Below are positions 25,354-37,100 of a stretch of DNA of 64,000 bases, in pieces. A program made the position numbers and the translations under genes. The notes beneath the pieces were generated by a model. It saw only the letters and a program-made list of their open reading frames with translations. It searched no databases and was not told the DNA's origin. Position 1 is the stretch's first letter; every line of letters begins with the position of its first letter. The stretch lies in NCBI RefSeq assembly GCF_905220415.1, contig NC_059550.1, forward strand, positions 4,714,501-4,778,500, written 5' to 3'. Source of the DNA: Colias croceus. Lineage: Eukaryota; Arthropoda; Insecta; Lepidoptera; Pieridae.

Positions 25354-28300
25354 CTACGTACTAACGTTGGACGTAACTAGGTAATAGTTATATTTATTTT
25401 TCATAAATCACACTTATAATGTTTGAAATTATTATTTATTATATTCAAGCGTTAATAACGTTACCTACGTTTCAAAGAAATTCATAATGCAAAATTAAAA
25501 AGAACTGAAATAAAAAGTTAAAATTACAATAATGTTAAATTGCATGGAAACGACTTACATGACGCGTTGTCCTTGACATTGTTCATGAATACGAAACACG
25601 GAAAATGGCTTCAGTTAAACTCTGTTTAATAATAATATTCTCGTAAATGTAAATAATAATGTTTTATATTAAATTTACTTCACACATACATTAATGTTCT
25701 GAATACACATTGAATAGGAATTATAGCATTACCATTATAATTATTCAATTTAAAATCATGTCGTGAGAAAAAAATAGGCTTCTCATTAAAAATACATTAT
25801 ATTTTTTTTACAGGAAAAGCTCTATCTTCTTAGAGTGCTTTAATTTACGAAAGAATATGATAAGAAAAATATGTAATTTTTTTTAATTACTTTAACATTA
25901 TTGTTTTAAGTATGTATTTGTTTCTTACATGTTAAGTCCGTAGACCGTAGCAACATAATATTTTTTATAATGCAATAGTTTAACGTGCACATATTGACTA
26001 TTTCAGAATTAAGTCGCAAACCATTAGCATACATTTCCAATAATACGCACAGATAATAACAAAGTGCAATACCATCAAATGGGCACAAAATTATGCATTT
26101 GATTTATGTTCAGTTTAAGTCAGACACGTCAATCGTGACTACAAGACGTGCATTAATTTAATATTAATAGTAAATATATAAAATCGGTGAAGGTTGTATG
26201 TATTTATTAAACCGTATCCATAGATTTGAGAGTGATTGATGTTTATAAACACATGTCAGCAATTTGAACCTCTATCGTACGTTTAACTGCTAATCCGTGA
26301 TTCGTCCTGTTGCGAAGGTTTTATTATATTTGTATTTAAAAAGTTATTTTACTCCGAGTATATTTCTATGCACAAAACAATTTTGAACAGTTTCAAAACT
26401 TTAATTGAGGAAGAATCAAAAAATAATTCAATTAACAATAAAATAATAAAACGAATACACGCGCCAGCTGCCAAGCTCTGGCTTCAATCAAAAATCAAGT
26501 TTTAAAAAAGGCAGAGCTATCGATGTTCTTTTTGAGTCAAAACGTGGGCGTCAAAATCGAACATATGCAATGCAAATTTTTCGTCTACAACTTGACTGAG
26601 TGAACAATACGTTGCCAAACTTCCTTTGTTCCTTTTACGCGTATATAATACGTGTGAGTAGGTATAGCATGGCGCCGAATTATGGCCGACAGATTTAATA
26701 ACTTTTAGACTGTCCAGCACAATTTATTATCTTAATATTTTCCACGTTTCGTACCAAGTTATGTAATACCGAATGGAAAGGACTTATTTATAATTAGACC
26801 TATCCTATTTATTATAAATAAATAACGAATTTATATTATGACAGGAAAAATGTTATAAAGGCACTCAAATATATTTAGAAAAACAGAAATAACACAAACC
26901 GCCTACGTAAGACATTTGTAGCTAATAGACTAAATAGCTTTTTCATTATTGCAAGTAACAAATACCTACACTATAATAACTAAAAGCATTAACGTGCTCA
27001 TAAAATGGAACATGTACTTTGATTTAGGTCAAGTTGAAGTACATCATAAAATGCTTAATTAAGAGATGGGGTTGGTCTTTAGGGCTTTTATTTATATCTA
27101 GTTAGGTAAAATGCTTTAGGTTTTTGACTGTTTTTCAATGATAATACACCATATTTGATCAGAAAATCAATATAGCAAAAAAACTATCAATACGTACAAT
27201 AAAATTTAAATTATTGGATTGTTTAAATGAGTCGTATTCGATATCCCAAAAGAAAAATTTGTAACAGATTAAAAAAAAATATTTAAAAAAAGAACACCAC
27301 TCTATACTCTATGGTGTGTTCGCTGTGTGCGTGTTTGAGAACATTGGAACACACCCACCGACGCGCCGAAAATTTGCGGCCGATAGAGTTTTTGTCCGCC
27401 GCCGAGTGTCAAGGACACGCGCGCTTCTGTTGCTACGTTCGAAATGACTTAACCTTTTTTTTAAGTTATTCAACGTTTCTTTTGGCTGCGGATGAATCTT
27501 ACAAATTCGCAAATGGCGTTGTTCTTAAAGTAATTTCGTATTTTTAAGCGAAGTATTTATATTAGGGACTGAAAACTGAGATCAATAGAAAACTCTACAT
27601 TTTTCTTCTCCAGAGTTATCAATGAATATTCTATCTACTTCTCTTTATTTTTGAATTTTGTTTGAGCTAATAAAAGGTACCTACTATATTCACCCAATAA
27701 ATGTTACCGAAAACGTGAAACATTGACCCTAAATCAAAAGCTCTCCAAAACTTCCTGACTCTCTTATTTTGTTTTTTTCTTTATTCGTCACATTCTCTTA
27801 TGCCAGAATTATGGACAGTATTTTTGACAGTAATTCTAAAACGGATGTGAAACAATTTTAAATCTTACCAACGTTAATGTCATTGACCTTAATAGCATGG
27901 AATAAATATAAAGAATCATGTTCTTTAGATTTAGCCGCTATAAAACGTAGGTCAGTATGTTTTAAATCGTACTTTTTAAACATAAAAACTGGACATCCGT
28001 TTTATGGAAATCAGAGTGTTATAATAATTAATTATAGACACACATTTAAATACATTTATTTTGATACGACATTTAATTAAGTTAATATATACATAATATA
28101 TTCTTATGGATATGCATAATAGATTCTTATGGAAAACATGACAACTTATTTACCATAGAAATTTTGACTTCTTGAAATAAATTTACAAGAAAGAATTGGT
28201 TAAAATATTTCAAATTGCAGTAGTAAAATAATTTCATTAGTAGGTACTTACTGATGTTAATTAGTACCTACGTATGTAAGTTTTGCTTTTTTCTTTATTA

Positions 28301-29289
28301 CCTATCCCCCCCCCTCTCAGTGTTTTTAATAAAAAGCAGCTGCTTACAATTAAAAAATAATGCGTAGGATTTAGTCGAATTTCAAAACTACCAAGAGCAG
28401 TTATCAAAAATCAATAACTAGCGAGCTAAATTTCGAAACGATAATAAATTATTTCCGATCGTTTGAAACATAATTTATTTGATGGTCTTATAAAATAAAT
28501 AAACAACTTAACAATCCACTTTACAGGTTTTTATATTATATCAAATCATAAGTACGACATCAATTTATTAAGGTTTTGGTAGATTATTGAATAATTTAAC
28601 AATTTATAAAAATCGACTGCTTGAGGTTATTTCAAAATATATAGCACGAATTAACTAAATAAAATATACCTGCATAATAAATAATAATATACTCGTAGAT
28701 ACATATATTATCAATGGTAGACTTGTAGAGCCATTGTAGAGTTTAAAAATTAGGTAGATATATCTTAGGAATTAAACTATTTAAAAATAAAAGATGAATT
28801 AACAACTTATAGTTATAATTTTTCACCAATCCAATTGATTCAGTACCTGCAAACAACTACCAGATGAAATGAATACCAACTGACTTTATAGTGAAACCGC
28901 TATATTGGTTCTGTTCATATGTTCATAACATAAAAGCCTATTGAGCCAACCTTTATCCGCAGATTGGCGCCAGATTGGGTTTCATTGTTGCTTATATTCA
29001 TTACCTTGATATTAATAATCAGATAATAGCTTCCGTTATATGAACTTGCTCGTAATACATACATATGAACGTAATGTTGGTACACTAGCTCAGCTCAGCT
29101 AGTCATTTAGATTTTGGTGATAAATATTGGCTATTACCAAGTACCGTAGCTTTTTTTACTTGAAATTCCTGCAGTCATTATATCTTAAGCTATTGCATAG
29201 TATTTCTACGAAGTTAAACAGCTTTCTAACAGCACAATAAAACTAATACAATTTAATTGACATGATATGTTAAATCGTTAGTATATATC
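25354..29289. other. Intergenic DNA with a small CG-rich patch
   Basis: Mostly AT-rich. Positions 27300-27440 are markedly richer in CG dinucleotides (GACGCGCCGAAAATTTGCGG, CCGCCGCCGAG), with open frames on both strands. That is more consistent with a regulatory or untranslated segment than a gene. A C8 run occurs near 28307. Nothing else is supported. Confidence 0.5.
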
Positions 29290-30939
29290 AGAGTGGGTGC
29301 GTCCGAAACTAGGTTACCCATTTCTCGTAACGAGACTCGAGGACAGAGACAGGGCGACCTTCCTTCAAATGCCCCTTATGTCGTTTTAGAAATTACATAT
29401 TTCACCCCTCGTAAAGACCCCGGGGTAATGAACCTTCCGTCCTTTACACTCCCATACAAAAAGAAAAAGCGAGGAACAAAATATTGCAAATCGCTGCCGA
29501 CAAGTACCTTTATACGCAGTTCTTATCTCGGTGTGCGCAATAAAATATATAATCTGCAAGTTTAGAGAAATTACTCCCATAATCGCCTCGAGCCATAAAG
29601 AAAAGCAATCGGATAAAGTAAACATAATATATTTGTGGAGAACTAATCTGTGGCCCACGCACTATCGGCCGGATACATTTATTTTTCATTTTCCTTTTTG
29701 GGATACGGACGTCCTACTGCCTGTGTTTGCATATTATATGGCCGACAATCATGTGCGGGTCGACTTATGCGAATGTACTTTTGTGACATTTAAACAGCGC
29801 TCTATAAATTAACATATTTTATGCACAGCTGCAACAATCGTAAAGTCTTGCGAGCGCTTTCCCCAATCCGCTGAAATGTTTAATTTGGAGGTATAAAATC
29901 TTTGATGAGAGTGCGATGTATTTGCACAGATGTTATGTTTACTCGCCAAATAACTAACTGGTTAGATTGGCTACTGATGTCCGATGGACACGACGGCCGA
30001 CATTGCGTAAAACGTGCATTAGTGTCCTCAGTTTTTTGTGTACCCATACTAGTTTTTGCTGTAACGACTTATCTGGAAACATGTTTAGCGTTTAATAGCG
30101 AATAATTTTCTATTATGACAGCTTAATATATGCTTTTAGTAAAGTGTGCTAAATGGAAGTAAAAACTTTAAGCTGAGATGTGATTATATAAGGATATTCA
30201 CTTTTAGAGGTTCCTTTCGAAAACAATTGCTTGTCGCCTGCCTTGAAATTGTGTACGTTAAAAGGATGTATCGCTGTGTACGGTCGTCTTGGCACATTTT
30301 CTCTCAGCCAACGGAATAAGCAAAACGATATTCGCATCTAGGTTACGCCGAGTCTGCTTTATTGTATTTACGTGACAGATATGAGAGATATACAGATAGC
30401 CGTTCTGGCTGGGTCAAGGTGCCCAACAGTGCTTTCGAGCATATCTAAATATGGAACCAAAGCATTTAGCTCCCGTTTCAATCGTATCTACAAATCGTGT
30501 TTTCGGTCACGCTGCGGCCGTGTTCTTGTTGTAAAGAGATACCCTAATTTCCACATAATGCTGAATATGCTAACACCAGTGTCCAGTATCATATCAGTTA
30601 ATTACTTCATCCACATCTGTCCTTGCCACCATACATCTACCTATACAGCTTGCGCAGCGCGACGGCCGAACAATAGGCGAGATGATACGCCTCGCGGAAG
30701 AGTTTTAAATACGTCGTAAAAAGCGCTAGTTTTAATTTTATGGCTAGCATACAATTGATGCCAGTAAAATGTTTTTTATTGGAGAAGCATCCTGGCTACG
30801 AGGTCGCAATACTTAGGCGACAGTTAAAAAACCTTTTTAATCTCCATCGTTAGTAATACAATATTTGATAATAATAATTATTATTTCAATTCCTTTGATG
30901 TTTACTTAATGTATTTATCGCAATTTTCTTTCTTTCCAG
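29290..30939 (+). promoter_or_regulatory. Probable upstream and 5' region of Atf3
   Basis: Base composition rises above the surrounding AT-rich DNA, with CG-containing stretches around 29290-29450, 29750-30050 and 30640-30730. The first coding exon of Atf3 is preceded by an excellent acceptor (TTTCTTTCTTTCCAG, ending at 30939), so at least one untranslated 5' exon and the promoter lie upstream, plausibly in this block. I could not pick out a donor or start site. The open frames here (for example 30372-30719) have no recognisable protein. Confidence 0.4.
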
Positions 30940-31140
30940 ATCACGAACGTTACCAACGTTACCATAACCCGTGAAGACTTCTATTTGTAAGACTAAAGTG
31001 CCATCGGGAACCAGTTTACCACGATCAGTGATATTTAGTGTTAACTTAGTGTTAGTGTATCCGTGATATAGACTAGTATTTATAGTTTTATTGTGAAACG
31101 TGACCAAAAAGAAGCGAAGCTGGCTCCCTACAAGGATATA

Positions 31141-34100
31141 ATGAATTCGTCGAGCATGAGCTCAGCCGTGCCGACAATCAAATGTGAAGACACGTCTCCG
31201 TCGCCGACGGCTGCCGTCGGCACCGACGGGGAACCTGGTGCCTTCCTCAGCGTTAATCTGAACGCTGCAATGATTAACCTCCTGGCGGCAGAGAATGCGG
31301 GCACCACCACCTTACGGACCCCGGAAATCGTGAATGACGTCATAACCATGACGAACCCCTTAGACCAGTATAATTATGACAAGAATTCAAACTTTAAGGT
31401 GAGTTCTTTATTTTTAGTACAATTATATCGTTAATTGAATCTGACAAAATTATAGTTTCTGCAAGAATAATAATACGTTATTATGTTTGATTACGAATTT
31501 GAACTAATAGAGCATATAGTAGAGTTAATTTAATGTTAAAATTATGGTCTATTGTGAGCAGGATGTTTAAATATTTTGTAAGCTTTATACAATCATGAAC
31601 GTTGGTCACGGCTTGTTTCAGTATAGCTTTTACGATACTTCGTATCTGATAGTTGACCCTGAATATAAGTTCTTAGAATACCTAGTAAAGTGCTTTAAAT
31701 TGAACAAACACCTACACTTAGATAAAGTGCTAGATTAAGAACCATTATTGTTGTATAATTCGATTATTATTTATTGAAAGGCAATAAATAAACTAGGTAT
31801 TGTGTTGAATGTCATTTGTATCATAATAAGTATAGGTAGGTACGCTAATAGTGGAGTTGTACAAAACAATACATTTAGTGAAGTTATTCAGTATTCCTAC
31901 TGGAAATAACCGTTCTACACTACTCTCAAATGATGTTTTTGTTAATTCCATTCAACAGAATGTAACATACCTACTTACAATTATTTAAAAGGATTACATT
32001 TTCTTCTTTAAATAGTAACAAAACTCCAAAATAAACGTACAAGATAATTCAAACAATTTATTGGAGCATTTCTTGGCAAATCGTCCGCACAGTCACAATC
32101 CTTAACATAATAAATATTCGCTCGCTAGGACACAGCTGCAGCTTTGAGTCCTAGCGTCGCACGTTTAGATCGCAAATCGATCAAAATGCAAAGCCTATCC
32201 TTGCAGCATTTAGGTTGCAAGTGAAACGCTCGACCGCATGCAAAATAAGTTGATTCCTTGCCAAGTATCGGATGCCACGTAACGCCACGTGACGGATCCA
32301 CAACATTGGATAAGCAGTCGTTACCGGTCGTGAACCCGCGGGGAACTGCATCAGACCTCGTGGCGCCGATCTCCCATCCAGTTATCAGTATTTACAAATC
32401 ATATAAATACCTACGTTCATGTACACAGGATTATCGCTGCGTTCATGAATGAAGCGCTGATTATAATACCTACGTACGGTGAATTCAGAGCGTGAAATGA
32501 CAATAGACAAAGGAATGATTACTTATTTATCTGATGTGACACATTTTGCATAATGGGCAGTGGGATTTGTTACTATTTTCATTAAGTGAAGCTGCCTTTT
32601 ATGATTTAATCGTACGTGAACAGAATGTTTTGTAGTCACAGCTCACAAAACATTAATTATTGTACCAATGTATTTTACAATGTTTTTGTAAATTCTATAT
32701 TGTTGTTTATATATCTACCCAATAATAAGTTCATCATAAAATAGGACAGGTCTGTCCCCTTTTACTGATATGATTAAAATTTGTTTCTTCTTCTAATTGC
32801 AGAGCATAAGCGGGAATGACTCTAACTCATCCATGTCGAATGGCTCGTCAGCCACTTCACCAGCCTCTGCTACTCCGCCGAGTATACAAAAGGTAATAAG
32901 CATTTAATTGTATGAATATATTATAGTTCCTTGTAAATATTGTAATTAATTATTTTATTTGCAAGTCATTAACTATATTCAGTAAGTTTTTTAACGAATG
33001 ACAGTATTGGTTACTTTTATACGGTACCTACCGTTATCATAATTGTAGTTGAACTTATTTATGTCATTTATTCTATATTTTTCTAAATAACTGTAAGTAT
33101 GTATTTCATGAATAATACACATGAATTATTTATAAATGACGTCATTGTTTTTATTTGAATAAATTATCTAATACATAACTAAATCAATACAAAATTTAAG
33201 ATCATGTAAATAAAAATAAGATAAAAAGTGATTACCTATGTCAAACACGTATGAAGATAAGATACTTGATATGAAAGTTAATGCAATTGCTGTGTTGAGT
33301 TGTTTATCATTATAGAAGTGCATAACTGATATTAAAAAATGTACTTCACATTAATGACACGACTAAATCCGCACTTATCAATACAAAAACTTTTCCCGTT
33401 GATTAAAAGGTCGGAAATATTAACAGTCTATATTTATTATTATGTATTGTTTTCGATTTGTATGTGTATTTGAGTGAAGTATTTGTTATTGGATCTGCTT
33501 AAAGATTGTATCTAGGTACATGAAGAAGAAAAACCCAATTTTCTTATAGTGATTATAGAAATAGACTCATTTTCCTAACAGCCTTCCAAGAAATGTGTTA
33601 TACAAGCATATTCCTTCAGATATACTTAGTACCTGACCGGAGACATGAAGTATATTTAATTTAGCTCTTTAAATTTTGTTTAGCTTATCAGTTTACGCAA
33701 TATTGATAAACAATAAAGTCACGCCTTAGTCGCTCATGGCATATCAACCAGTAAACCCCGCCCATTGCTAAAGCCTGTCATTTATACGAGTATGTGATAA
33801 CATGAAACCTTATCGAATATTTGGCATCATAATATAGCGGTAAAGTCCTTTCTCATTATCTAAGATATACAACTTTTATAACGTGTAAGTTGTAGTGTTG
33901 CCAGAAATCTTTTTCATAATTTACATTTTAAATAGCTCTACGGGACTCGTAATTTAATCAACGTTACCTTAATTAATTTAGTAGTGCATACCTACTAGGT
34001 ACATATTATTTTATAAGCTATTATAGTAGGTATCTACTATCTACCAATTACTTAATCTGTTCTATGTCGCAACTAACACTCCTTTTATGGCGCACTAAAG

Positions 34101-37100
34101 ACGGGATAAAGAATACAATAATGATTATTATAACTAAGTACTTTGTTTTCAGTCTGAAAATCAATCAATTACAAAAATGATTTCCCATTCAATTAAATTC
34201 TATCGTCGATAATAACTATTATTTTTTTCACACAAATCCCAGACAATAAGCGGATGTTATAAATGTGAGAAAATGTACACATTACCTACTGATTCAATAC
34301 CTAGTGGTTAAATTGCGATTGCATATTATGTTAATGTTGCCGGCGTAATTATTAATTTGCTTTTAATTTAAAGAAACTTCGAGCGAGAATCTCAATTATT
34401 TTAGCATTAATTACGAAAATAATCTCTACTGGAGTTTACGTAACATTTTTAAATGTTTTTAATGGCAGGATTTTAAATTGTACAATACTGTTAATTAATA
34501 AAATGTATTTAATAGTTATTATAATTGTTTCTTAATTGCAATAAGCTGTGGGCTAAGGCTAGCTTCCTCTGTAAACTACAAATGTTTACACATGTATGGC
34601 CTTCGTTATTATTCAATCAAGGTGAAGTAATAATGAATCATAATAAAAAAATAGTCACGATGTTTACTTTAAGTGTAACTTAATAGTGACTTGAAGACAA
34701 ATTGATCGATCAAGTCCTATTGAATTAATTCCGAAATCCAATGCACAAATTGGTTGAAAGCATGAGTCGTTAGATAAATAGAATGTTATGTAAAACTTTG
34801 ATTGATATTTAATGTTCTTCGCCTCCAAAATATTAGGTAACCTTGTCTAGTACTTATAAAAAGTATTGACATGTGTTTATGTTTTTACGAAATAAACATT
34901 AAAGAAATAAAGAATATGCGTAGTTTTTGATAGTGTCGCAATCTTCTCGAACTTAAATAGCTAGATGGAATTTTTTTATAATAAATTTAAAATTAATAAA
35001 CAAAAGAACTTCAATATAACTGACCGCATGTTTTGCGTTCAAACAAATATACAGGTATACCTATATAATATAGGTATACTAAGCCATTAAATTCCCTAGA
35101 ATGATTACAAAACTTATCAGGCAGAATTATCATAGGTACCTACCTAATACACAAACAAATATTGTCCACATAATGTAATTCATGTGTTTGTTACGGACAA
35201 AACAAATGCTCTACAATCTACAAGATCCCAATCAATCACAACTGCATAATACAGCATACCTACTTACAACTATCATTATTATTTCTCACACATTATAAAG
35301 AAGCTATAATCTCGATTTACGACGGACGATATCTTTTGCAGACGTGTTCGGAATTAATAAAGGCTGGCTTGAAGTTGTCGATAGAGTCGAAGCGGAAGAT
35401 GTCCGGCAGCGACACGGATGGCGGCATGAAACGGATGAAAAAGGAGGAAAGCGACGACGACTATGATAGCAGTCATACACAGCCACCGAAGAATGAGGTG
35501 AGATGCTTTATGCTTGTACTTTTAAACTTAGGTTTTAGCCCTTTTGGCTAGGTTCAAAAACTGAGTTTGAACAAGTGATGATATTTGCACCAAATTTCCT
35601 AAACTTTAACGCTTAAATAACATGATTTATGAGTATGATATTAAGTGGGTAGGTAGGTATTTTGCTAAATCTAATAAGAAGGCTAATCCGCTAAATCTTT
35701 ACCTGATACTTTTAAGCCAATACAAGTAAGGTACCTATATATAAAAAACGTTAGTCAACGTTTCAATTTTTTATTTGTAGAGACGACATTGGTATATTTC
35801 TACTTTATTTTTCATTTGGGATTATCCATTAACTAAACACACAAAAGCTGCACCCTACGACGACCCAATTTCGTAACTCTTTCATAAAATAATTTTAATC
35901 GATTTATATCATATTTCTTTGATGGTACAAAAGTGGAAAGGAATAAGGAAGAAAAGGGAGCTCCTAATATGTTTAAAACAAGTTACCTTGCCTATATTGC
36001 TTTTAATTTGCATAATATTCAAGACTATTTTCATAGTTTCGATTTGTGAATTTACGACTTTAATCCTCTCAGACGACCATATGCTTCAAAGTAATAAAAT
36101 ATTTACGGTTTTTTGTTATAATTCTCACTAATCCCTATAAAACCATTGCTGATCACGTTTTGATAGATCGTTTCATAAATCAAATCGTTGCCTTTATTGA
36201 CCTCCAATGATATTAATTTAAATTAACATATTTCGTCATCCCAGTAATAATTATCAATCAAAGTAGCAGTCATTGATAAATACTTATTTTTATTTGTCAA
36301 ACAACACAAAGATAGATTGATCGAAATAAGATGTGGTTGCTTTTGAAGAAACTTGGAATATTTAGGTAGATAGGTAGGGGAGAGGGGGGCATAATGGGGA
36401 CGTTAAGGAAAATACACAGTAACATGATCAACGCAATGTATTTATTAATTAAAATGAATCACAACACTTTGGTTACTTATTAAACTATCATTTGGCATAG
36501 AATTTGGTGATGTAAATAATCATATCACGTTATAATTTTAATTTTTTGAAACTATTATGAAAACCCCATCGTGCCCCAGGGTAGGGGCAGAATGGGGTAC
36601 GTATTTATTTTGCGTCACAATACAAGCACATGTGGATTTCTTCTGTATTGTCGTCATCTACACCAGCACAAGATATATGAGCCCACCGTCCACATAATTG
36701 ACAAGCCACCCAACCTTCCGAAGACCTTAAATAGTGTGGTTCCCGTCAAGGCAGTACATGCACATGGTATCCTCGTCGGTATTCTCTTCAGAAGAGTCTT
36801 TTTGGGTCTTCTGTTTCTTAGAGTTCTTCTTTAACTTGGGGTCATTTGGATTAGAACATTTCTTCGTTCTCTTAAATTGTTCTCGTTTTTTCTAACATAA
36901 CGGGATACCCCATCGTACCCCGTAGCCATGTCCCCGTTATGCCCCAATTCTCACATTATTTTAAATAACAAATCAAATAAAATGAGTGAGGGTTAGAGTA
37001 TTTTTGTTCAAAACATATCAATAAATAACTTATCTGCAATAACAAAGTAAATACATGATAGTAGCAACATAAACACTTACCATTTTATAAGCGTATTCAT

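Noticed and set aside
25078..25380. 100-codon frame with a poly-Phe stretch
   Set aside because: It spans the poly(T) tract and body of a retro-inserted element and is antisense to it.
30372..30719. 115-codon + strand frame
   Set aside because: No recognisable domain, no splice support; long by chance because the block is less AT-rich.
31093..31140. Upstream in-frame extension of Atf3 exon 1 starting at a GTG
   Set aside because: GTG is not an expected start in an animal mRNA; the first good ATG is at 31141 and upstream sequence behaves as 5' UTR.
31128..31349. Minus-strand frame over Atf3 exon 1
   Set aside because: Antisense shadow of a coding exon.
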